A stretch of 64,000 nucleotides of DNA from Acholoe squamosa. Its lineage: Eukaryota > Annelida > Polychaeta > Phyllodocida > Polynoidae. The stretch's first letter is position 1. Each line of letters opens with the position of its first letter. Shown in pieces: positions 24,461 through 35,945 of the stretch. The translations under genes were made by a program, and so were the position numbers. Below the pieces are notes generated by a model. That model made no database searches. It was not told where the DNA came from and saw nothing but the letters and a program-made list of their open reading frames with translations. The stretch lies in contig OX439035.1 in the NCBI GenBank assembly GCA_949317995.1, forward strand, positions 77,398,394 to 77,462,393. Direction: 5' to 3'.

Positions 24461-27081
24461 ACCTGGTATCTAACCAAATCAGCAATGGAGCATTGGGCCA
24501 TGATTTGCAAATTGGTAGGAGAAAAATAACAGATACCAAAGAAATTGCTGATAGCATCGGTTCAACACTGGCAGAAACATCTTCTCTAAATGGAGGCACA
24601 CAGAGCTTCAATGCTCACCGGAGGAAGGCAGAAAGAACGCCCATTGACTTTGGCAACAACAGAGATGAAGACTACAACCTAAAGTTCTCAATGGATGAGC
24701 TGAAGACAGCCCTGGGGAGCAGTAACAACAGTTGCCCAGGTCCAGACAACATCCCTTATGAGTTCCTACGACAGCTACCAGAACCCTCGAAACAGTGTTT
24801 GCTTGGTATCATGAATAACATTTGGGAAACAGGTACCTTTCCACCACACTGGCGAGAGGCCATAGTGCTTCCATTCCCAAAACCAAGCAAAGACTTGTCA
24901 AACCCAAAGAACTATAGACCCATAGCTCTAACGAGCTGCATCTGCAAAACCCTCGAAAGAATGGTAAACACCAGACTGGTCTGGTACCTAGAAAAGAAAA
25001 AGATCCTTAAGACAGAGCAATGTGGCTTCAGAAAGGGTCGCTCGACACAGGATGCCCTAACTACCCTCGAGACCTATGTACGAGATGCCTTTATAAATAA
25101 GGAGCAAGTGGTAGCAGTCTTCTTTGATCTGGAGAAGGCATATGATACCACCTGGCAATATGGTATCCTTAAGGACCTCAAAGATGCAGACCTGAAAGGT
25201 CGGCTCCCTGATTTCATCAACCAATACCTATCAAACCGTTGCTTCAGGATCAGAGTAAACAACATCCACTCTGATGTCTTCAATCAGGAGTCTAGAGTTC
25301 CACAGGGAGGCATTCTCTCAGTGACCCTATTTCTATTGAAGATCAACAACATCGTCTCTAAACTGGAACTGAAGCCAGAGATAGGCCGAACATTATATGT
25401 TGATGATTTCTTCATGTGTTTCCGTGGCAAGAGCCTGAGAACCATTGAACGACACCTCCAACTTGCCATAGATGAAACAGTGAAGTGGGCAGACCAAAAT
25501 GGCTTCCGATTTTCTCTAGACAAGACATCAGTTATGCACTTCCACTACCGCACTACAACAGACAGACAACCAAATATTGAAATCAACAACAAACGTATTT
25601 CTGTAGTGGAAAATACCAAATTCCTTGGGCTAGTCATAGATCGCAAACTTATCTTTGATAAACATATTAAGTACCTCAAGGATAAATGTAACAAAGCTTT
25701 CAACCTACTGAAAGTAGTGGCACATCCATGCTGGGGTGGAGACCAGGACACACTCCTCAAACTATATAGAGCACTGGTCCAGTCTCAACTGGACTATGGT
25801 CTGTGTGTTTATGGATCAACCTGGGCGACATACCTAGCAATGGCAGAGCGGATCCAGAGCCATGGACTACGCATTTGTTTGGGAGCATTCAGAACATCCA
25901 GAATTAAGAGTTTGCAAGTCGCTGCTAGAGAACTACCCTTAGCCCTTAGACGAGAGAAACTCTCCCTTGAATATGCTATCCGGATTGCCACAAATCCTAA
26001 CAACCCAGCCGCAGCATTGTTGACAAACCCCAAGCACAAGGCAAAATATGAAGCAAAGAAGAACCAATACATTGCACCCCTTCGGGTGAGGGTATCCCAC
26101 CTATTAGAAGAAGCGGGAATGTCTCTGGATAATGTACTTAATGTAGAGTACCCGGAAATGCCCCCATGGACATATCACAAACCAGAGGTCAGAATGGACC
26201 TTACCGCGCTTAAGAAAGGGGTAACATCTAGCACCACATATCAAGCAGCATTCAATGAACTGCGTGATAGTTACAGAGATCACGTACCAATCTACACCGA
26301 CGGATCACATATGGCAGACAAAACAGCATCTGCAGCCGTTCTAGGACCCCATGCCTTCAAAGAACGCCTGCCAGACGAAGCCTCCATCTACACAGCAGAG
26401 CTACATGCGTTATACCTAGCACAAGATCACATTGAGACATCAGAAGGCAACAACTACCTGATTGTATCTGACTCCAAATCATCACTGTCAGCAATGCAGC
26501 ATAGCAAGTGGACACACCCTCTCGTGAAAAGAGTGTTGGAACGACACAATAGTCTTGCTCTAGCTGGAAAGAAGATAGCGTATGCTTGGGTACCAGGCCA
26601 TGAAGGAATCCATGGCAATGACCTAGCAGACGTTGCTGCCAAGGATGCAACAAATCAAGTTCCAATAGATATGCCTCTACCATCAGAGGACCTCAAACGG
26701 AAAATCAGGAAATACATCCACCAAAAGTGGCAAGAGTCATGGGACACTGAAAGAGACAATAAACTCTACAAAATACAGCCCAAGATAGGCACAACCAAGA
26801 AAGCCAAATGCAAGAGCAGAAGAGAAGAAATTGTCATGAACAGACTAAGAATAGGCCACACCAGACTAACGCATTCACACCTGATGAAGAGAGAACCCAG
26901 ACTGCTTTGCAACAGGTGTCAAAAACACCTGACGGTGGAACATTTCCTTGTGGAATGTAGCCAGTGCCCCATCAGGGCACAATACCATCAATGTACAACA
27001 CTGAAAGAGTTATTTGATACCTGCAGACCGGATACAATACTTGCATATGTCAAGAACCTGGGATACTACAGTCAAATTTAA
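24451..27081 (+). CDS. LINE reverse transcriptase-RNase H polyprotein, N-terminally truncated
   Basis: The frame opens after a stop at 24448 and has no internal stop for 876 codons. There is no ATG at its 5' edge, which fits truncation of the element rather than a true start. It would encode the RT and RNase H activities used in target-primed reverse transcription, but it lacks the endonuclease. All four RNase H acidic positions are present; the RT catalytic motif reads YVDD where many LINEs have YADD. The intact frame suggests recent insertion. Confidence 0.85.
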   Translation: MGVHLVSNQISNGALGHDLQIGRRKITDTKEIADSIGSTLAETSSLNGGTQSFNAHRRKAERTPIDFGNNRDEDYNLKFSMDELKTALGSSNNSCPGPDNIPYEFLRQLPEPSKQCLLGIMNNIWETGTFPPHWREAIVLPFPKPSKDLSNPKNYRPIALTSCICKTLERMVNTRLVWYLEKKKILKTEQCGFRKGRSTQDALTTLETYVRDAFINKEQVVAVFFDLEKAYDTTWQYGILKDLKDADLKGRLPDFINQYLSNRCFRIRVNNIHSDVFNQESRVPQGGILSVTLFLLKINNIVSKLELKPEIGRTLYVDDFFMCFRGKSLRTIERHLQLAIDETVKWADQNGFRFSLDKTSVMHFHYRTTTDRQPNIEINNKRISVVENTKFLGLVIDRKLIFDKHIKYLKDKCNKAFNLLKVVAHPCWGGDQDTLLKLYRALVQSQLDYGLCVYGSTWATYLAMAERIQSHGLRICLGAFRTSRIKSLQVAARELPLALRREKLSLEYAIRIATNPNNPAAALLTNPKHKAKYEAKKNQYIAPLRVRVSHLLEEAGMSLDNVLNVEYPEMPPWTYHKPEVRMDLTALKKGVTSSTTYQAAFNELRDSYRDHVPIYTDGSHMADKTASAAVLGPHAFKERLPDEASIYTAELHALYLAQDHIETSEGNNYLIVSDSKSSLSAMQHSKWTHPLVKRVLERHNSLALAGKKIAYAWVPGHEGIHGNDLADVAAKDATNQVPIDMPLPSEDLKRKIRKYIHQKWQESWDTERDNKLYKIQPKIGTTKKAKCKSRREEIVMNRLRIGHTRLTHSHLMKREPRLLCNRCQKHLTVEHFLVECSQCPIRAQYHQCTTLKELFDTCRPDTILAYVKNLGYYSQI

Positions 27082-27172
27082 ACAGTAAAAACTTTCTTCC
27101 ATAAAACCTTTAGGCACAAATAGCCATCACCAGTAGCTGACGTGCCGTAAAACACTAACTAACTAACTAACT
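24460..27172 (+). mobile_element. I-group LINE, 5' truncated, with (TAAC)n tail
   Basis: A single frame of about 870 codons ends at 27081. Reverse transcriptase spans roughly residues 90-420: NYRPIALTSCICKTLERMV, EQCGFRKGRSTQDAL, FFDLEKAYDTTW, VPQGGILS, LYVDDFF, NTKFLGLVID. An RNase H domain follows at about residues 615-740, with its acidic residues in YTDGS, AELHALY, IVSDSKSS and HEGIHGNDLADVAAK. A C-terminal C-x2-C-x6-H-x4-C motif (CNRCQKHLTVEHFLVEC) closes it. RT plus RNase H and a TAAC-repeat tail (27153-27172) fit the I/Nimb group. ORF1 and the endonuclease are absent, so the copy is 5' truncated. Confidence 0.88.
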
Positions 27173-27342
27173 TGTCCATGCTTGGCCCAATATAAGCCGA
27201 CATTGGCCCAATATAAGCCGACATTGGCCCCATGTATTCTTGCTACCTGGGAAGGATATCAGTATACATCCATTACTAAACTGATCCTTATAGAATTTTC
27301 GTAAGTCGGAGTCCATCTTACATGCGAATTATGCCTTCCCAG

Positions 27343-27604
27343 GAGGCCATTTCACCGCATTTATTACAATAAATGCGGACGTCCGTATATTAAATACGGA
27401 CGTCCGTATTTCAAGTTTATGTCAATATTTGAATACCTACTGCCCCTACCCCCCTCCGCATTTTGAAATATGAAGCATATTTCAAATGCGGAGGGGGGTA
27501 GGGGCAGTAGGTGTTCAGATATGGGCATAAATGTGAAACACGGACGTCCGTATTTAATATACGGACGTCCGCATTTATTGTAATAAATGCGGTGAAATGG
27601 CCTC
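27343..27604. mobile_element. Near-perfect 262 bp palindrome (fold-back element)
   Basis: Starts GAGGCCATTTCACCGCATTT and ends with its reverse complement. CAG flanks both sides. The arms of about 125 bp match almost base for base, including two CGGACGTCCG palindromes per arm and CTGCCCCTACCCCCCTCCGC. The centre is ATTTTGAAATATGAAGCATA. Such a long hairpin is typical of MITE-like fold-back elements; no coding. Confidence 0.8.
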
Positions 27605-28140
27605 CAGTGGTCATCCAAATGCTAACTCTCTTTTTATGCAAATCTGATAAGTTTTCATCTAAAAATGGTGTTAGATGCACGAGTTCTGCGCAACTGGGTC
27701 ACGATATTTCTGTTGCAATCCAGTATATACAAGTTATTGAAAACTATAATCCGATCAGTAACGCGTATCAGGGAATAAACACACATAAACTTTGTGATAA
27801 ATATAATATAATATAACTTGCTAATAGAGGAGAAATACACAGGAAATACCAAATAGTTCTGCTGTTACCCTGCATGACATGGTAACTGGTCACTCTAGAT
27901 GATCACTCATCAACATCCATATCCTCATTTCCTGGTCAACAAAAGGTGGAATGCAGGTTTTTTGAATACTCACGAGTCAAAACACCTAAATTTGTGTAAT
28001 CAATCAAAATCATATAAATTTTGATGAGCATATATGTAGGGCCTATAGATTGAATTTGTTTTAAAAAATATGAATCATTCCCAGTACAATGCATGCATTT
28101 TGAGACATTCCAGGAAAGAAATGTGTAAACTACCAGATTA

Positions 28141-31100
28141 TTACAAATTATCTGACAACGATATAAAACGTTTCAGCCATGTCGTTGGGCTAAAGCAATT
28201 CCTTTCTTTTCCCCAGAAGGCCTCCAAATCTGAAATTGTCTTTTCCTCTGATCGATGTTTGTGTAGGTATTCACACAGATTGCACATAGCCTGGGGTTCC
28301 AGCTGGAGGAAATCGTGATATCCTCGGGGTGTTTTCAAGAGTTTAGTTGTGGCAACTTGTTTATATTCCTTTCTCCATTCAAAATACCTGAGGTACTTTG
28401 TATGGTTGCTTGTCACTTCTGAAAGGTGGTTTACAAGTGATTTTATGCCCTTAAAATCCATGACATTGATGTAGGAGTGTTTTGGCAGAAGTGCTGAATA
28501 ATTGGCCCCTCCATAGACAACATGCAGGAATCACTGGTAGATCCATCACTTTATACAGCTTCTCCGTGATATAATCGCGACACATGGAATTCTCGAAGGA
28601 AAAGTAGAATTTGTAATTTGAAATCAGCCTCCTACTGCAGCCAGGTTCATAAGAGTTTAGGCATTGCAGCTCTGTGCCCTCTTTATTCTTCCCTGAACCA
28701 CACTTTCCAAATATGTCGATAGGGAAATAGTTTTTCAGAGCTCGGATCAATATCATACGTTTGCTCCGACCGCCACAGTTACTTATTATCGCAATGGCGA
28801 ACTTGGTCTTGGATTTAACATGCTGGTCACCATAGGGAACGTAAGATGCATTGGTGCGCTTCTTCAGGATACCATAAGGGAAGCTGTGAGGACAGAATTA
28901 ATAATATTATAGATTACCTAAGGCCACACTTTATTTAATTCTTTTAAGTCAAAAACCAGAATAAAAATACATGTAAGAATGGTTTAAAATTTTTATTCCC
29001 TCTGTTGTACCAAATGACCAAATTATAGCGATGTTTGGTATCACATCTAAGCTAAAGGAATGATGTAAATATTGTCGTGTGTGTGTATTGGATGCTAAAT
29101 CAAAGCATCCTGTTTGGCCTGTTATTATCTATTCAAAGTTAGCCAATATTACATGGCACTTTTTTCCTTTTCTTTTTACCCCCGCTGATGGGGTATTTTG
29201 GTTGTCAGATAAGGGTAACTGTTAGCTCTTTTTTTTCCCTCTGGCCGACCGGAGTTGTGGGTGAAATTAAATGCAATTACTATTGAATGGCCCAACTTCA
29301 TGACACCTCTACACCGTAAAGTTCACACTTTTAACTGTGAAGCTGTGATTATGTATGGCCACAAGGCAGGTGCTCTCAATACATTGTATATGTAGGCCTA
29401 TCGTTTTAATATGTCTATATCAACAAGTATCACAAGTACCCACGGGCAGAATTTTAATTTTTATGGGTGCCACTTTGGTGGCACGTGTGTACAGTGGTGT
29501 ACTTTGAACAGCATATTCCGTAACATCCGAAATACAACCTACGTGGCAATAGAAGGCTAAAATACACTTATATAGGCCAACAATGTTTTTGCTTCCTCTG
29601 AGCTTGCATTGAAAAGGAACCAAAATGTTCTACAATGTATTTCAAAGAGGTAAAAAGTGTCATTTCATGGTGATGAAGCAGGTTTAAACCCACTTGCCTT
29701 AAAAACGTTTTTATTTGGTTCCTAAGTTTGCTAAACGTTTTTGAAGCGTCAAAACATGTACACAAAAACGTTTTTTTTTAAACATTCTAACGTTTTACTC
29801 ATAGGTGAAAAAAACGTGTTTTTTTAACATAAAGAAACCTAGCTAACAAACGTTTTTATTTGATTGAAAATTGGTTTAAAAATGTTTAAAACGTTTTCAA
29901 CATAATGTAGAACGTTTTTAAAACGTTTTTACACAACCTAAAAAAAAACGTTTGCAAACATTGAACATAAGTTTTGTGCCAAGTGGGAAGGTCTAGTTGT
30001 GCTTGTCTTGTGACTTGGGCATTGCCTGAAAAATTGAAGGCCTTGTGACAAAGACAAACGGACATTGTGGTTCGATATGATGTATGTTACAAATAGTTTT
30101 AGTAGTAATAGTAATAGGCCTCCAGGGGTAGGCACTAACCTTTTCAGTCATGGGCCACCCGGGCCCGTAGCTACAGAATCATATGGGCCCGCACCGACAT
30201 CTGTGGGCCCAGAATGAATATTTCACTTCAATAAAAAAAAAGATCATAACTTTTCTCCATTGAATCACATTAAGGCGCAAATAAAATATCAATAATCCTT
30301 GTGATTTCCTCTTGCCAACGAATTGTAAATATGCAGCATATTGTTGTGTACTGTGTACGGGGCAATCTACTGTAGAGTGGTAAGGTTTGTATGTACAGCA
30401 CCAACTTTGTTCAACTCTGATTCTTAGGGGGCACCCATTAATTATGTACGCATCGAGTGGGGGGGGGGGGTGGGGGTCAATCCAAATGCGTACAGATGCA
30501 TACAGGGTGGGGGAGGGGGTTATAGGATTTGTGTATGTACGCATAATGGCCTAATACTTAAATTAAGGCTTTTTTTGGGGGTGGGGGGTGATGGTAGTTT
30601 TTTTTTGTAAGCTTACAAAATATGCTGACTATAGTGAACACCACCCCCATTGAAAGATTCACTAAAGCTACAAGAAAAAAGGGGATACATACATAGTATG
30701 CACACATATTTACAGGGGCAACGGAACTGGGGGGAAGGTTATGTTTTTGACCCCCCCCCTTATTTTTTGCAGAAGATTTCAAGGCAATACAATGTCAATA
30801 GGGCCTACAATTTAAATCCTATACATGATCTAATTATGCTTGTAGATCTCCCCAATATGCACCATTTTACCTTGAAAAACTTTCCCTGACATGAGAGATA
30901 TAAAAAAATGGGAACTATAAGTTTCACATGATCAATAGTCCTGACATAATGCAGATCTGTATGTATGCATAGGGGGAGGTCCAAATGCGTACATGGTGCA
31001 ACAGGGGGTGGGGGTGGGGTCTATTTTGGGCAAAAATATGCGTACATAATTATTGGATGCCCCCTTACTGTAACTATACAGTCGCAGTCATTATACTCAA

Positions 31101-31840
31101 CTTACTTGACATCCGCATCCCGAGAGAATGTCATGGGGATGTTAAAGAAGCTGTTGTAGGCGGTCATGTTGAGGTAGGAGTAGGCAGGGGACTCACGGAC
31201 AAAGAACACGTATTTCTGGTGAGGAAGACGCACCTCTGGCGGATCCCAATGTCTTTTCTTCCCAAGGTCAGCTATATGAAACAAAATTGCATCTGCCTGC
31301 TCAGCATGATTCCGCGAGATTGTAGTATTGCAGTTGGATACCTGTTTCAAAAACATCACTTAATAGACCTTGAGGGGACACAGTGAATGGATTCAAGCCT
31401 TACAGTCTACCACCAAATTATAGACAAGTGGGTAGGACCCATACATGTGGGCTGTTCAGGGCAATAAATGAAACTGTACACTCATCTAGTAAAAGAATAA
31501 TGCAAATCGAAAGTTCGAGAACAATAATGCCCACCTTACATTTCGCTTGGATGAAGGGCCGATTTCCAAAGCCAAAACGATAATTGGCAAACGAACGAAA
31601 TTTGTTCCAGTAGATTATATTTATCATGCTGGCATCTTGTCTCTGACTTATGTGGGATGCGACGTCCTTTCTTCGCAACATAGTGGGCAAGTCCTCCGAT
31701 GTGGTTCTGACAATACCCATACTGACGGCATTTAGATACAATGTTGTAAAAATAGATGCAACTGCCAGTGGGATTATTAATCTCCTTGAATATGTTTGTA
31801 GACCTATGTTGAAAACCATGCGTCCTTTCCTGGAAAACAT
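28141..31840 (-). CDS. Alpha-1,3-fucosyltransferase (GT10), with frame breaks
   Basis: Three exons right to left: 31535-31840, 31106-31341 and 28141-28884, with GT-AG borders and agreeing phases. The N-terminus (MFSRKGRMVF) has a short basic tail, then a membrane span (RRLIIPLAVASIFTTLYL), as in type II Golgi enzymes. Exon 1 ends in the catalytic region's start (INIIYWNKF). Exon 2 has HAEQADAILFHIAD and YNSFFNIPMTFSRDADV. Exon 3 has NFPYG, IISNCGG, DIFGKCG, the GT10 signature FENSMCRDYITEKL, then VVYGGANYSALLPKHSYINV. These enzymes transfer fucose from GDP-fucose to GlcNAc on glycans. Exon 3 as written needs two frame changes: near the T-run at 28860-28862 and at 28522-28525, where four extra bases sit between IP and VVYGG. 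It is either a recent pseudogene or carries assembly indels. Alternatively the first break vanishes if an AG further in is the acceptor. Confidence 0.87.
29690..29988. mobile_element. AACGTTTT-rich inverted-repeat element
   Basis: About 300 bp in the second intron of the fucosyltransferase. Ends CCCACTTGCCTTAAAA and, reversed, TCCCACTTGGCACAAAA are inverted repeats. Inside are about nine AAACGTTT-type palindromes. Non-coding; superfamily unknown. Confidence 0.6.
30427..31064. mobile_element. PIF/Harbinger-like MITE, TTATGTACGCAT type
   Basis: TTA flanks both sides (30424-30426 and 31065-31067). Ends: GGGGGCACCCATTAATTATG on the left and GGGGGCATCCAATAATTATG on the reverse of the right, each followed by TACGCAT. 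G-runs lie inside both ends, and TGCGTACA-like motifs recur. It lies 42 bp from the second fucosyltransferase exon (31106). No coding capacity. Confidence 0.75.
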
Positions 31841-32505
31841 TATTAACCGTGAATTGTCAGTTGTCGTAAAGGAAAGATCTGAGTGTGCGTTTATAAAGTA
31901 TCCTCCCTTTATATATCGGAGACATATCCACATGCGCTTTTAGTTAGAAAGCTCCAATATATTTCCCACGCTCCCTCTCACATACCTTGCAGTCTATAGA
32001 CTGACTGCAGTCCCTGAGCTCTCCTCTCAACGCCCCTGTACCCCTCATTCCTCCCCTACTCTCTATGCTGTGCTCATTGATTCACTAGAAATTGACTCAC
32101 TTGAAACATTTTTCATTTTCATTTTCCCACTTTTTTTCAATTTCCTCATATTAAAATCTTTGGACTTGAGCAAGTCTACTTGCAGTCGAAAACACCACTG
32201 TAATCACATCACGCAGCAGACAGACTAGCATCTCATTTTAATCAATGTATCATTAAAAATATAGAGCAGTGCAATTCTATAGCAGTCTATGGTACTAAAA
32301 GTGTATAGATCAAAACTGTGATTGCGTGTGTCAATTATTATAAGCTAAAGTTTTATTAGCAGGAAGTGATTTAATAACCACATGAATGTCCCTTTCTACC
32401 TGCCTGCTCACAGATTTAGAACTATGAAACTATAACTATAGAACTATGGAACAATAGAACTATAGAACAATAGAGCTATAATATAGAAAAATAGAATTAC
32501 TCTGA
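31841..32505. promoter_or_regulatory. 5' flank of the fucosyltransferase gene
   Basis: The frame containing the start stays open upstream to 31933, so the true start could be an earlier ATG, but the basic tail plus membrane span favours 31840 or the ATG at 31819. No TATA box or other control site is recognised with confidence. 32430-32490 has short GAACTATAGAAC-like repeats. Confidence 0.3.
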
Positions 32506-32509
32506 GAAA

Positions 32510-33499
32510 ATAATGACAAATATTGACTAATTGCTGACGAATAATGAGTAAATACTGACACATATTGACTAATTGCTGACAAAATACAGACGGCCCTTGC
32601 TTCCTCGACCCTTTAATTCCTTAGGTCCCTCATTACCTCAGACACAAGATGTACAACTCCCTCTATATTTTCTATTATATTTGGACTTAAATCCTCAAAT
32701 AATTTGCTTCCTTGAAAAATTTTCCTTGCATTTTCCAATCTGAGGAAGCAAGGGTTGACTGTAGTGAGTAAGTACTGACATATATTGAGTAACTTCTGAT
32801 AAATAGTGAGTAAGTATTGACACATATTGACTAATTGCTGACAATAGTGAGTAAATACTGACAAAAATTTACTTTTCTTTGGGGACAGTCTCAAACTATG
32901 CATTTGGATGCAAAAACACAGGAAATCACAAAAACAATGTTTTTCGACTGTCTAAACTCACCCACGAGGATTCAAAGGTTTTTAATTTAAAAGACATTTA
33001 TGATGGTGGGGGTAGATTTTAGATCGAGGGTTTTGATATGTTACAGGAAGTAATACATCATCAATGTAAATGCGGTAACTTCTCAGATTAATCTTTAAAG
33101 ATAGCAGACTAATAGAGAGAAAAAGTGCATTATTACTGACATATCTTGACTAATTGCTGACAAATAGGGAATAATTACTGACATATATTGACTAATTGCT
33201 GACAAATTGTGAATTATTACTATAACATAATTTATTTTGACTAATTACTGACATATAGTGAGTAATTACTAACATATATTAACGAATTGCTGACAAATAG
33301 TCCATAGATACTGACATATTTTGACAAATACCAGTCAAGGCAGGATGCACAATTGAATCAATGGCTATTTCTCTTTTATATATTGAATAATTGCTGACAT
33401 ATTGTGAGTAAATACTGACATGTATTGATAATTGCTGATATATATAGTGACTAAGTACTGATGTATATTGACTAATTGCTGACAAATTGTAAGTAAATA

Positions 33500-33548
<49 letters not shown>

Positions 33549-33625
33549 ACTAATTGCTAACAAATAGTGAGTAATTACTAACATATATTGATTAACCGCT
33601 GACAAATAGTGAGTAATTACTATCA
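32510..33625. repeat. Degenerate tandem array, unit about 42 bp
   Basis: Repeats close to TGACTAATTGCTGACAAATA followed by GTGAGTAAATACTGACATATAT occur at 32510-32590, 32760-32870 and 33128-33625. Unrelated stretches lie at 32590-32760 and 32870-33128. A (TA)n run at 33503-33546 has expanded within one unit. Non-coding. Confidence 0.8.
33503..33546. repeat. (TA)n microsatellite
   Basis: About 22 uninterrupted TA dinucleotides inside the 42 bp array, apparently grown from its TATATA segment. Confidence 0.95.
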
Positions 33626-35460
33626 TACCATAGCACTAACACTAACCTGTTATAGCCCTAAACTCAATATATGTACCATAAAAACACAGATTAAAACACA
33701 AATTAAAACACAGAATGATGTTAACATGTTCAATCAAACACCAGCGAATGGAGAAATGGAAACAGGGCTTGTCCCCCGGGTGGCTGCAGGTATTGATGTG
33801 TAAAGCTTATCAACAGTGATAATGCACTGGTAACTAGCATTTGGATCTAAAAAGTCTAAGCACCTGATCAAGCAATGGCTACCTCCAATGAACAACTTGA
33901 TTCATGCTATAGGATGGTAGGGGAGGGGTATTCATTGAGACGAAAAGGCCCTGTAACTACGGCAACGGTCCGACGTCGGCACACCGGATGCCGGGGACAA
34001 AGTGGTGCTCTGCGCTTTGCGATCCCTGTCATGTACCATAATAAAGATGCTACACTGGAGCCCTGCACATATTTTAAACACATATTGCGGCCATTATAAT
34101 GCTCCAATCTCTTATCTATAAATACAGTATCATCATCCCTCCCATTAGATCTTACTGGCTTATTGATAGTATGATGAGTGTGATATATTTGGAGAATTTA
34201 GACATTGAATGGTGCTCGCAATGATGAGGCAGACAAAATTGTCCCCCGGACAATATGGCGCGGTCCGTCTGCACGTGACACTTAACCCTGGCGACGTGCT
34301 AGGCATCGTGGTTACCGTCCGCACGAATTCCATTTCTATTGTTCAGATTCTACTAGTCACTACGTGTCAGTAGTTTATACTTGCAAGCATATGAATTCTA
34401 TAAGGGAGCAATGGAACATATCTATATATATTGAACTAGTGCCTTCGGCACTACGGGGGCAGCCATATCCCACGATAGGCCTATTTTTCACTACCATCTG
34501 CAGCCATTTCTCCCGGCCATTTCTCCTTGCAATCTCTGACTATTCATCACATAAGAGTGTTGCCCCCCTGGTGTCTTACAATAGAACCGCTTCCCTTAGC
34601 GGCGTTTATCTTAGCAGCGTCAAACAATTTTACACTCTCCCAGCAGATCCTCTCGGAGGTTTGAGTTTCTTTTAATATCTCTGGAACTATATATCAGATA
34701 TTGATGTATAACCTATCGAATTGAAGCTCCTGATGCATACGATCCAGATCAATGTAGACTGAGAAGTTCTTTCTATTGATAATAAAGGGAGGAGGGTCGA
34801 TCTCTTTGAATCGTGATCCAAGATGGCAGAAATTGCAGCTTGGCTGACGATTTTTGAGGCTATAAAATGTTTTACCAAAATTCTAATCAGAAAGCACCTC
34901 AAAACGAAATATTGGAATGAATTGAGTTGGGAAAATATTGTATAATTCTGTAGATATTTCAGTTTAAATGTGTATACAACATGTCAAGTTAGCTGGCACA
35001 TTCCTCACTGCTTCACAGCAGGGTACTCTAGGCTGAAGCAGTCAAAAATCCATGACTTATAACCAGCGACCTAGGAACCCATTTTTATATATAGTGTAAA
35101 AATACCAAGATACTGCTTAATTATGCCAATTATGCAAAAAAAAATTGCAACAATGCATTGTGGGATATGGATCTGTGGTAGTTTTACCCTCAGATCGACC
35201 TCGCACTATCAAAAATTTGTTTTGACTGAAATGAAGCGAAATAAAATTTTGGACTGGGACAAATTTTTGTCAAAGCCCCAACCAGCATACACTGCGAAAG
35301 GCCTCCTCCCACAATGCTGGTGCGTGGATTGTTTACCGAGTTCGCAATGGCAGCCTGTGGGCGTAAATGGAGGCAACCTGGGAGCGTAAATGGCATTATA
35401 TACAAAAACTGTCATATTTCCCTAAATAATAGGAGTTTCCCATAGTGTGGCCTTCTTTCC
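33626..35460. other. Intergenic DNA without recognised features
   Basis: Open frames are short and scattered on both strands and show no domain or splice chain. No terminal repeats were seen. Confidence 0.45.
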
Positions 35461-35463
35461 AAA

Positions 35464-35945
35464 AGCACAGTGTACCTCTTATGGGATTATATAAGCAGTT
35501 CAGGGTCGTTATATGGCCTGGATATTGGACAAAAAGTTAGATGCTATAATTCATCCATAAAGGGACTTAAATGACGCTTTAAGGCAACTTAAACACCTTA
35601 GCAGTACCACATGCCTGTATGATGATGTTCAGGAGTTTATAGCAGCAAGCACGGTCCTGTTTTATATAGTATAGCTATCCCTGTCTTAAATGCACTATGG
35701 CGATGTGTAGGGGCTATATGCATCGTGTAAAGAATATAATCAAATTGATTATGTTACTGGTGTCTTTTGAAGCTCTATGATGATGTGTAGGGGCTATATG
35801 CATCGTGTAGAGAATATGATCAAATTGATTCTGTTACTGGTGCCTTATAAAGGCAAAGAACGAGTTCCTGACCAAGTAGCACAGTGTACCTCTTATGGGA
35901 TTATATAAGCAGTTCAGGGTCGTTATATGGCCTGGATATTGGACA
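35464..35945. repeat. Interleaved direct repeats (two pairs)
   Basis: A block of about 67 bp beginning GCACAGTGTACCTCTTATGG occurs at 35464-35530 and again at 35879-35945. Between them a second block, beginning GATGTGTAGGGGCTATATGC, occurs at about 35702-35765 and 35780-35850. All copies are direct and nearly identical. They look like local duplications; no coding. Confidence 0.8.

Noticed and set aside
32510-33625. CRISPR-like array
   Set aside because: Units are degenerate, contiguous and in a eukaryotic genome; there are no constant repeats with unique spacers.
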